DNA of 6,363 nt from Chloroflexota bacterium (lineage in GTDB: Bacteria > Chloroflexota > UBA6077 > CF-72), in NCBI GenBank assembly GCA_019242065.1, contig JAFAWJ010000921.1, positions 1 through 6,363 on the forward strand. Reading direction: 5' to 3'. Below are positions 1-5,523 of this stretch, one piece after another. Position numbers and translations under genes: made by a program. The notes under the pieces are model-generated. The model was not told where the DNA came from, made no database searches, and saw only the letters and a list, made by a program, of their open reading frames with translations. The stretch's first letter is position 1. Each line of letters begins with the position of its first letter.

Positions 1-826
1 TCAGCTCGGGCGAGTCGAAGAAGTACTCCATCGGCACACCGATGCGCATGCCAGCAACGCTGCCGTTCAGCGCGGCGGTGTAGTCGGCAACCGGTTCGTC
101 GGCGGCGGTCGGATCACGCGGATCGTAACCCGCCATGACCGCCAGCAACGCGGCGCAGTCCCAGGCGGTCCGCGCCATGGGGCCCACACTGTCCAGGCTA
201 TAACTCAGCGGCACGACTCCGAACTTTGGCACGCGGCCATAGGTGACCTTCAGGCCGGTGTGTCCGTTGGCGGCAGCCGGACCCCGCACGGACCCACCGG
301 TGTCGGTCCCCAGCGCACCCAGCGCCAGGCCGGCCGCGACGGCGATGCCAGATCCCGCGCTCGAGCCCGCCGCCGAATGCTCCGTATTCCACGGGTTCTT
401 CGGGATGGGAAACCCGTTATCCGGGTCCGGCGCTCCGAGCGCGAATTCGCTGGTCACCGTCTTGCCGAGCAGCACACTGCCCACCTTGCGCAAGCGCTCC
501 ACGACCGGCGCATCGCGGAAGGCGCCCCAGTTGCGGTCCAGGATGTGGCTGTTGGCGGTCGTCGGCGCGTCGCGCGTGGCGATGATGTCCTTGACGCCGA
601 GCGGAATGCCCTGCAACGGACCTTTGTCGATACCGCGATAGAAGTCCGTATCGGCCTGCCGCGCGGCAGCCATCGCCTCCTCGCCGGTCACGGCGATGAA
701 CGCACCCAGCGCGGGATTCAGGTGCTCGATCCTGTCCAGCAGGTCCGCCGTCAAGGTCGCGCTGCTTATCTGTCCATCGCGTATGGCGGCAGCGGCGGCT
801 TTGATCGTCAGCGGGACCTCGCTCAC
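1..826 (-). CDS. Amidase-signature family hydrolase, AtzE/GatA-like (3' end outside the window)
   Basis: Seen: an open frame from a GTG at 826-824 runs off the window edge after 275 residues. The family is usually about 450-480 aa, so roughly the last 40% is missing. The amidase-signature Ser-Ser-Lys triad is complete: K79 in the GVKD motif, cis-Ser S155 in GSSAGS, and nucleophile S179 in DTGGSVRGPA. The two serines are 24 residues apart, the canonical spacing. The following GLKVTYGRVP and GPMARTAWD stretches are also typical. Family knowledge: these enzymes hydrolyse C-N amide bonds in the cytoplasm. No signal peptide is seen. The GTG start is chosen because it overlaps the upstream stop by 4 nt (GTGA) and has a strong Shine-Dalgarno, GGAAGGA at 839-833, 6 nt upstream. 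Inference: with the 68-aa gene just upstream it forms an AtzE-AtzG or GatA-GatC style pair. True GatA is less likely because no gatB is present and the rest of the operon is a transporter. Substrate is unknown. Confidence 0.92.
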   Translation of the reverse strand, partial: MSEVPLTIKAAAAAIRDGQISSATLTADLLDRIEHLNPALGAFIAVTGEEAMAAARQADTDFYRGIDKGPLQGIPLGVKDIIATRDAPTTANSHILDRNWGAFRDAPVVERLRKVGSVLLGKTVTSEFALGAPDPDNGFPIPKNPWNTEHSAAGSSAGSGIAVAAGLALGALGTDTGGSVRGPAAANGHTGLKVTYGRVPKFGVVPLSYSLDSVGPMARTAWDCAALLAVMAGYDPRDPTAADEPVADYTAALNGSVAGMRIGVPMEYFFDSPEL

Positions 827-1029
827 GACAGATCCTTCCACGACGCGTCGAAGATCAACGCCGGATCTTCATAGCGTGTCTCGGGAATGTATAGGGCGTC
901 CGCACCTTGACGCAGAGTGGGATAGGTCTTCACGAACAGCTCGAACTCGTCGTCGTTCATCGTCAACTGCGCGGCGTCGAGCAAGGCTTTGACGGTGGTC
1001 TGGACGTCCGTGGGCTGCGCTGGGGTCAT
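823..1029 (-). CDS. Small GatC/AtzG-like amidase partner protein (68 aa)
   Basis: Seen: 68 residues from an ATG at 1029-1027, with Shine-Dalgarno GGAGG at 1041-1037 and 7 nt spacing. The frame stays open upstream to an ATG at 1143, but that extension lies inside the preceding ATPase gene and has no comparable ribosome site. Residues about 9-46 look like two amphipathic helices (VKALLDAAQLTMNDDEFELF and following). The tail, residues about 47-68, is extended and acidic (IPETRYEDPALIFDASW), with no cysteines and no membrane segment. Family knowledge: AtzG (1-carboxybiuret hydrolase small subunit) is of this size and has a helical pair plus an extended arm that wraps its amidase AtzE, like GatC around GatA. 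Inference: this protein has that role for the amidase whose start overlaps its stop by 4 nt. Its own start overlaps the ATPase stop by 4 nt (ATGA). The coding call is strong; the family call rests on size, layout and neighbour. Confidence 0.8.
   Translation of the reverse strand: MTPAQPTDVQTTVKALLDAAQLTMNDDEFELFVKTYPTLRQGADALYIPETRYEDPALIFDASWKDLS
833..839 (-). promoter_or_regulatory. Shine-Dalgarno of the downstream AtzE/GatA-like amidase gene
   Basis: GGAAGGA on the minus strand, 6 nt before the GTG at 826. It lies within the last codons of the small-protein gene (ASWKDLS) and decides the GTG start of the amidase. Confidence 0.75.
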
Positions 1030-2030
1030 ACAAGAACCTCCATTGGAGTAGGTTGTGGAGCGCTTGTGTCGCCGGCGAAGAGGTGGCAAGCGACCTGGTG
1101 TCCCGAGTCCACCTCGTGCAATGGAGGACGCACGGCTGAGCACACCTCCATTGCGAACGGGCAGCGTGTGCGGAACCGGCAGCCACTGGGTGGGTTTAAC
1201 GGACTCGGCAGCTCACCGTCGACCAGGGTGTCGTCGACGCGCTGGTCGGGGTCCAGGCGCGGGCTGGCCGCCAGCAGCGCCTGGCTGTACGGGTGGAGGG
1301 GCCGCTGGTACAGCTCGTCGGCATCAGCCGTTTCGACCACGTGGCCAAGGTACATCACCGACACGCGGTCACTCATGTACTCGACGACGTTCAGATCGTG
1401 GCTGATGAACAGGTACGTCAGGCCGTGGGCGACCTGCAGGTCCTGCAGCAAATTCAGGACCTGGGCCTGGACGGATTTGTCGAGCGCGGCGACCGCCTCG
1501 TCGCAGATGACCAGCCTGGGATTCAGCGCGAGTGCACGCGCGATGTTGACGCGCTGGCGCTGGCCGCCGCTCAACTGGTGCGGGTAGTACGAGGCGTGGT
1601 TGGCGTGGAGTCCGACCTGTTCCAGCAGCATGGCGGTTCGCTCGGCAATCTCCGTGCGACTGGCGCCGTGGGCACGCATGGGAAAGCCGATAATCTCGCC
1701 AATCGAGCTGCGCGGGTTGAGCGACGAGTACGGGTTCTGGAACACCATCTGCATGTTCCGCCGCAGTTGCTTGCGACCCGCGCGGCTGCGCCAGTCCACC
1801 ACCTGCTGCTCCATGCAGATCTCACCGGAGTCGGCTTCGACCAGGCCCAGAATCAGGCGCGCGAGGGTCGATTTGCCGCAGCCCGACTCGCCGACGATCC
1901 CCATGGTGGTACCCGCGTCGATGGAGAACGAAACGCCGTCGACGGCCGACAGGTAGCTCTTTTTACGAAAGCCGGTGCTGACCGGAAATGCCTTGGTCAG
2001 CTCACGCACTTCGAGCAATGTCTCGGTCAT
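1026..2030 (-). CDS. ABC transporter ATP-binding protein, DppF/OppF-type (second ATPase)
   Basis: Cytoplasmic ATPase that powers a peptide-type ABC importer, expected to pair with the DppD-type ATPase at the right edge. Seen: 334 aa, normal for the family. In order: Walker A GESGCGKST at 47-55, Q-loop Q98 in FQNP, signature LSGGQRQR at 153-160, Walker B LVICDE at 173-178, and H-loop H211 in ISHDL. The C-terminal oligopeptide-type domain has HPYSQALL at about 246-253 and four cysteines, C284, C290, C297 and C315. Family knowledge: DppD/OppD-type ATPases can bind a 4Fe-4S cluster in this tail. The Walker B/D-loop region reads DEAVAALDKS, where DEPVSALDVS is more common. The ATG at 2030 was chosen because the protein aligns from LLEVRELTKAF. 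It lies 5 nt after the DppC stop, and the nearest purine-rich site (AAGGG) is 12 nt away, so reinitiation is likely. The open frame upstream, as far as 2651, is an alternate frame of the permease gene. Its stop overlaps the next start by 4 nt. Confidence 0.95.
   Translation of the reverse strand: MTETLLEVRELTKAFPVSTGFRKKSYLSAVDGVSFSIDAGTTMGIVGESGCGKSTLARLILGLVEADSGEICMEQQVVDWRSRAGRKQLRRNMQMVFQNPYSSLNPRSSIGEIIGFPMRAHGASRTEIAERTAMLLEQVGLHANHASYYPHQLSGGQRQRVNIARALALNPRLVICDEAVAALDKSVQAQVLNLLQDLQVAHGLTYLFISHDLNVVEYMSDRVSVMYLGHVVETADADELYQRPLHPYSQALLAASPRLDPDQRVDDTLVDGELPSPLNPPSGCRFRTRCPFAMEVCSAVRPPLHEVDSGHQVACHLFAGDTSAPQPTPMEVLV
1037..1041 (-). promoter_or_regulatory. Shine-Dalgarno of the small GatC/AtzG-like gene, inside the 3' end of the ATPase gene
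   Basis: GGAGG on the minus strand, 7 nt before the ATG at 1029. It lies in the last codons of the DppF-type ATPase (PMEVLV). Its surrounding CAATGGAGG is also one arm of the inverted-repeat set described separately, so its access may depend on ribosomes translating the ATPase gene. Confidence 0.75.
1118..1154 (-). repeat. Perfect 10-bp inverted repeat near the ATPase 3' end
   Basis: On the plus strand, GCAATGGAGG (1118-1127) and its exact reverse complement CCTCCATTGC (1145-1154) are separated by 17 nt. The transcript could fold into a 10-bp hairpin with a 17-nt loop. It lies within the codons of the C-terminal cysteine region of the DppF-type ATPase. No T-run follows on the transcribed strand, so this is not an intrinsic terminator. 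A 9-nt copy of the 5' arm recurs at 1037-1045 over the downstream ribosome binding site. Confidence 0.6.
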
Positions 2031-2035
2031 GCGTC

Positions 2036-2953
2036 TCAGGAACCCTTGATGTCCATCGAATCGCGGAGCGAGTCGCTCAAGGTGTTGAACGCCATAGAGG
2101 TGAGAAAAATCATCAGGCCCGGCAGCAGCACGATGCCCGGATTCACGTAAATCTCCGGGCGCAGCGAATTCAGCATGTAGCCCCACTCTGGCGTCGGCGG
2201 TCGTGAGCCCAACCCTAGAAAGCTGAGGCTGGAGGCGATGATCATGCTCAAACCGACCAGACCCGCCGCATAGACGAAGATCGGATTGAAAATATTCGGC
2301 AACAGCTGCGTCATGATGATTGCCGGTGTGCTGGCTCCGCTGACTCGTGCGGCTTCGATGTATTCGTCCACCATGGCGCGACGGGTAGCTGTTTCCGCGA
2401 CGCGGGCCAGGGGAGCGATGTAGACGATGCTGACCGAGATAATGACGTTGGTGAGGCCCGGGCCGAGCGACGCGGCAATCGCGATCGCCAGCAGGATCGC
2501 CGGCAGGCCGTAGAACATGTCCAGACTCCGCATCAGCACCGAGCGCGCCGCGCCACCCGCGTACCCGGCGAAGGCCCCGAGCGCCGTGCCCAGTACGGTG
2601 GCGATCAGCACCGGCGCGAAGCCCGCCAGGAGCGACAACTGGCCGCCCCACAACAGGCGCGAGAGCATGTCGCGCCCCTGGTCATCCGTTCCCAGGCTGT
2701 GGCCTGGACTGCCAATCGGCTCCAGGCGATTGGCGACCTCACCGGTGTTCGGGTCGTACGGCGACAGCAGCGCCGCACTCAGGCACACCAGCACCAGCAC
2801 GCTCAACACCACCAGCGAGATGACACCCGCGCGATTGCGGAACAGCCGCGCCCGCACGTCCGCCAGGTACGAGCGCGGCGCAACCGGCACGTCCTCGCGC
2901 AGCCACGCCTCCGCGGTCGCCGGCATCGCTCGAAACTCAAATGTCGTGGCCAT
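2036..2953 (-). CDS. ABC transporter permease, DppC/OppC-type
   Basis: Inner-membrane permease subunit of a dipeptide/oligopeptide/nickel-type importer, forming the channel with the DppB-type protein encoded just upstream. Seen: 305 aa, typical length. A cytoplasmic N-terminus with SYLADVRARLFRNRAG is followed by the first membrane segment at about 43-64. Then come the family hallmark LGTDDQGRDMLSRLLWG (88-104), further hydrophobic segments at about 108-130, 150-180, 222-247 and 270-290, and the EAA coupling loop EYIEAARVSGASTPAIIM at 197-214. SSLSFLGLG (241-249) with PEWG (255-258) and FNTLSDSLRD (289-298) are also classic for this subfamily. The ATG at 2953-2951 shares one nucleotide with the preceding stop (TGATG). 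A GGAG at 2963-2960 sits 6 nt upstream, which supports this start. Substrate specificity (peptide, opine, nickel, glutathione or amide) cannot be read from the permease. Confidence 0.96.
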   Translation of the reverse strand: MATTFEFRAMPATAEAWLREDVPVAPRSYLADVRARLFRNRAGVISLVVLSVLVLVCLSAALLSPYDPNTGEVANRLEPIGSPGHSLGTDDQGRDMLSRLLWGGQLSLLAGFAPVLIATVLGTALGAFAGYAGGAARSVLMRSLDMFYGLPAILLAIAIAASLGPGLTNVIISVSIVYIAPLARVAETATRRAMVDEYIEAARVSGASTPAIIMTQLLPNIFNPIFVYAAGLVGLSMIIASSLSFLGLGSRPPTPEWGYMLNSLRPEIYVNPGIVLLPGLMIFLTSMAFNTLSDSLRDSMDIKGS

Positions 2954-3900
2954 CAGGCGCTCCGCCGCAAGCGGGGATCAATCAGCATCTGCAGCAGATC
3001 CACTACGAGGTTCATCAGGACGAAGGTCAGCGCAATGACCAGTGTCGCGCCTTGCACCACGTTCAAGTCGCGCGCGCTGATCGCGGTGTACACCAGTGCG
3101 CCCATGCCGGGCCAACTGAAAATGGTCTCGATCAGCACGGCACCGCCGAGCAGCGCGCCGACCTGGAGTCCGGAGGTCGTCATCACGGGCGAGGCCGCGT
3201 TCTTCATCACGTGGGGCAAGACCTGGTACGAACGCAAGCCTTTGGCTCGCAACAAATCGACGAAATCCGAACCGAAGGTCTCCACCACGCTTGCGCGCGT
3301 GACGCGCGCCGTCACACCGAAGACCACCAGCGAGCCAGCCACGAGCGGCATCGCCAGGTGACTGAGAAAGTCCAGGAAGCCGCCTTGCGAGCTGTGCATA
3401 CCGGCAGTCGGCAGCCATTTGAGCTGTGCCGAGAAGAGGATCACCAGCAAAATGGCGATGAAGTAGGACGGCACGCTGAGGCCGGACAGCGCCAGCGTCG
3501 AGATCACGCGGTCTGGCCACTTGCCGTGATAGACAGCAGCCCCAATACCCGCGATGACCCCGAGGCCAAGCCCGACGAGCGCCGACGACATGGCCAGGAT
3601 GGCGGTGTTTTCCCAGGCCGCCTCGATCAGGTCTGACACGTTGCGGCGCCGGAAGGGTGAGTACCCGAGGTCGCCGTGCGACAGATTCCCCAGCCAGTGG
3701 ATGTAGCGCATGGGCGGCGGCTGATCGAAGCCGAGCTGGTGGGCCAGGATGGCGCGGTCCTCCGGCTGCGCGTTGTCGGGCAGCAAGCCCGCCAACGGAT
3801 CACCCGGCAGGATCGACAGCAGCATGAAAATGATGATGGTGACGCCGAAGGCGGTCAGGAGACCCATCCCGAACCGCCGGAGGACCATGCCGAAGGTCAC
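2953..3900 (-). CDS. ABC transporter permease, DppB/OppB-type
   Basis: Inner-membrane permease that pairs with the DppC-type subunit. Seen: 315 aa, normal length, with about six membrane segments at roughly 10-31, 96-124, 133-160, 178-200, 246-272 and 284-307. The N-terminus MVLRRFGMGLLTAFGVTIII followed by LPGDPL (31-36) is a DppB hallmark, as are GDLGYSPFRRRNVSDLI (76-92) and the C-terminal VVDLLQMLIDPRLRR. The EAA coupling loop is DLLRAKGLRSYQVLPHVMKN at 215-234, and IETIFSWPGMGAL (257-269) is also typical. The start is a GTG at 3900-3898, overlapping the amidase stop by 4 nt (GTGA). GGGAG at 3916-3912 lies 11 nt upstream, rather far. An ATG four codons in has no better ribosome site, so the GTG with coupled translation is preferred. 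The large first periplasmic loop (about 32-95) is usual for DppB proteins. Placement directly after an amidase gene is not the usual dppBCDF order. Confidence 0.96.
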   Translation of the reverse strand: MTFGMVLRRFGMGLLTAFGVTIIIFMLLSILPGDPLAGLLPDNAQPEDRAILAHQLGFDQPPPMRYIHWLGNLSHGDLGYSPFRRRNVSDLIEAAWENTAILAMSSALVGLGLGVIAGIGAAVYHGKWPDRVISTLALSGLSVPSYFIAILLVILFSAQLKWLPTAGMHSSQGGFLDFLSHLAMPLVAGSLVVFGVTARVTRASVVETFGSDFVDLLRAKGLRSYQVLPHVMKNAASPVMTTSGLQVGALLGGAVLIETIFSWPGMGALVYTAISARDLNVVQGATLVIALTFVLMNLVVDLLQMLIDPRLRRSA

Positions 3901-5483
3901 GCCAGGACTTTCTCCCGTTCACGCGTGCCGACACCGATCAGCCCTTCCCAGTCAGTTGAATGCTGGTAGGCGTACGCCACACGCAGCAGGAGCCCATCCT
4001 CGAAGAAGCGCCCGACCAACTGCATGCTGGCCGGCAGTCCGGCCGTCGACTTGCCCACCGGCACCGCCAGCGCGGGATGCCCGGTGTAGTTGAAGGGCTG
4101 CGTGTTCTTCGACGCGCTACTGCTGCGCATCGACAGGCTGTCTTCCAGCGCTTGCATGTAGCTGTCGGCGCGATGGTTCTGCGGCGCGGTCATGCCACAG
4201 GTGGGCATCACCAGCACGTCGACATCCAGCAGCGCCGTGTCGTACGCCTTGATAAACGTCGGTCGCACGTTCTGGGCTTTGGCGTACACGCGACCGTTGT
4301 AATTGCGTCGGCTCATCGAAGCCCCGATCAAGGACAGCTTCGTGCGCGGCGACAACACGTCGGCATGCGAGAACCAGAGCTGGTTGATGGCTGCCAGCAG
4401 CGATGCCGGGTAATAGGTCCGCGTGAATGCGCCGTAAAAACCGGTGTTGAACACCGCCAGCGCACCCTCGCCGTTCAGCGCGTTCTGCGCCGCTCGCACC
4501 TGCAGATGTTCCGGCACGCTCACTTTCGAAATCCGCGCACCGGCGCTCGCCAGCACGTCGACGGCGGCCATGACCCGGTCCCTGACGTCGACCTCCGCAT
4601 CTTCGAAGCCCTCGTCGAGCACGCCGATGCGGAGCCCAGAGATGCCGTCGGCCAGTCCGCTCAGCACGTCCATGTGCTCCGGCACCGACCGTGTCTGGCG
4701 CGGATCATAGGGATCGTAGCCGGCGGTTGCCTCGAGGGCGGCCGCGGTGTCCTCGGCCGTGCGCGCCAGAGGTCCGGTGTAGTCGATGCTCTGGTCGGAG
4801 CCGAAACCAATCCCGAAATGCGAGATGAGGCCAAACGTCGGTTTGAGGCCCAGCGTGCCGCAGAAGGCCGCCGGAATGCGAATGGACCCGCCCTGGTCAC
4901 CGCCGAACGAAATGTCCACCTGACCGGCGGCCACCGCCGCACCCGAGCCCGACGACGATCCACCGGTGACGTGTGCCGGATTGTGCGGATTGAGCGGGCG
5001 GCCATAGTCGCCAAAGCCGCCGCCCGTGCCGAAACCGCCGCTCAGGCCGTTCATCACGTTCTTGCCGATGACGGTGCCGCCGGCCTGCAGCACGCGGGTG
5101 ACGATGGTGGCGTCGAAGTCGGGCATGAAGCCGTCGAGCGCGAACGTGCCGAAGCTCATTGGCACACCGGCGACGGCAACGTGATCCTTGTAGCTAACGG
5201 TCTTCCCCGCGAGCAGGCCTTCGGGCTCGCCGGTGATCTTGCACCGCCACAACCAGGCATTGAGCGGGTCTTCGCTGGGACTCGGCTTCCATCCCGGTTG
5301 CCGGAGCGCCGAGTGCAGTGTCGGCGCAGGTTCTTCGATGCGCGACTGCACGAACTCGTCGAGCGCGCCTAGTTGTTCCAGCAGATACGTGCGGTAGAGA
5401 ACCGCCTCGTCGGAACCCAGATGAATACCCAACGACCTGGCGACGGAAATGACTTCCTCGACGTCAGGAACGGCGTACGACAT
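3897..5483 (-). CDS. Amidase-signature hydrolase, 528 aa, resembling Rhodococcus/Pseudomonas aliphatic-aromatic amidases
   Basis: Cytoplasmic amide hydrolase, expected to release ammonia (or an amine) and a carboxylic acid. Seen: 528 residues, with the full Ser-Ser-Lys triad: K99 (SYKD), cis-Ser S176 in TGGSSSGSG, and nucleophile S200 in [16 protein letters not shown]. The two serines are 24 residues apart. An N-terminal helical extension (about 1-60) precedes the core. The length, this extension, and motifs such as AGVPM (105-109) and [14 protein letters not shown] resemble the roughly 520-aa enantioselective amidases often found with nitrile hydratase. No nitrile hydratase gene is in this window. 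Residues 146-161 form a glycine-rich stretch ([16 protein letters not shown]) before the first serine motif. No signal peptide is seen. The ATG at 5483-5481 has an excellent ribosome site, AGAGGAGG at 5498-5491, with 7 nt spacing. The gene sits between the DppD-type ATPase and the DppB-type permease and overlaps the latter by 4 nt. The real substrate is unknown; the acyl and amine groups cannot be inferred. Confidence 0.94.
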   Translation of the reverse strand: MSYAVPDVEEVISVARSLGIHLGSDEAVLYRTYLLEQLGALDEFVQSRIEEPAPTLHSALRQPGWKPSPSEDPLNAWLWRCKITGEPEGLLAGKTVSYKDHVAVAGVPMSFGTFALDGFMPDFDATIVTRVLQAGGTVIGKNVMNGLSGGFGTGGGFGDYGRPLNPHNPAHVTGGSSSGSGAAVAAGQVDISFGGDQGGSIRIPAAFCGTLGLKPTFGLISHFGIGFGSDQSIDYTGPLARTAEDTAAALEATAGYDPYDPRQTRSVPEHMDVLSGLADGISGLRIGVLDEGFEDAEVDVRDRVMAAVDVLASAGARISKVSVPEHLQVRAAQNALNGEGALAVFNTGFYGAFTRTYYPASLLAAINQLWFSHADVLSPRTKLSLIGASMSRRNYNGRVYAKAQNVRPTFIKAYDTALLDVDVLVMPTCGMTAPQNHRADSYMQALEDSLSMRSSSASKNTQPFNYTGHPALAVPVGKSTAGLPASMQLVGRFFEDGLLLRVAYAYQHSTDWEGLIGVGTREREKVLA

Positions 5484-5523
5484 AGCAATGCCTCCTCTGA
5501 TGGGAGCGTGTGTGTGTGCGAGG
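5484..5523 (-). other. 40-nt intergenic leader with a CA repeat
   Basis: This is the only sizeable gap between genes. On the coding strand it begins CCTCG, continues with alternating CA (GCACACACACACGC), and ends in the AGAGGAGG ribosome site. No stem-loop followed by a T-run is seen, so it does not look like a terminator. No clear -10/-35 pair is seen, so an internal promoter is unsupported. Unstructured CA-rich leaders can aid translation initiation; that role here is inference. Confidence 0.5.
5491..5498 (-). promoter_or_regulatory. Strong Shine-Dalgarno of the 528-aa amidase gene
   Basis: On the minus strand the bases read AGAGGAGG, 7 nt before the ATG at 5483. This is one of the strongest ribosome binding sites in the window, and it decides the amidase start. 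It lies in the only real intergenic gap (5484-5523). Confidence 0.85.

Noticed and set aside
1..826. Second amidase read as GatA of the tRNA amidotransferase
   Set aside because: No gatB is nearby, the small partner looks more like AtzG in size and tail, and the operon is a transporter cluster. GatA is not fully excluded because the C-terminus is missing.
260..874. 204-codon open frame on the plus strand
   Set aside because: Antisense to the second amidase, with an Arg-rich low-complexity translation typical of shadow frames.
1030..1143. Upstream ATG (1143) as the start of the small GatC/AtzG-like protein
   Set aside because: The added 38 residues are Arg-rich, lie in another frame of the ATPase gene, and lack a strong ribosome site. 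The ATG at 1029 has GGAGG at 7 nt and an ATGA overlap.
1118..1154. Inverted repeat read as a transcription terminator
   Set aside because: No T-run follows on the coding strand, and the repeat lies inside an open reading frame with more operon genes downstream.
1293..2150. 285-codon open frame on the plus strand
   Set aside because: Antisense to the DppF-type ATPase and the DppC end, with no recognisable domain and no plausible ribosome site noted. It is a GC-bias shadow.
2031..2651. Long N-terminal extension of the DppF-type ATPase (a 541-aa reading)
   Set aside because: The extra 207 residues are an alternate frame of the DppC gene, rich in Arg, Gly and His with no family resemblance. The ATPase fold begins properly at the ATG at 2030.
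3960..5372. 470-codon open frame on the plus strand
   Set aside because: It lies fully antisense to the 528-aa amidase, which has all its catalytic motifs. The translation is His/Arg/Gln-rich and looks like a high-GC antisense shadow.
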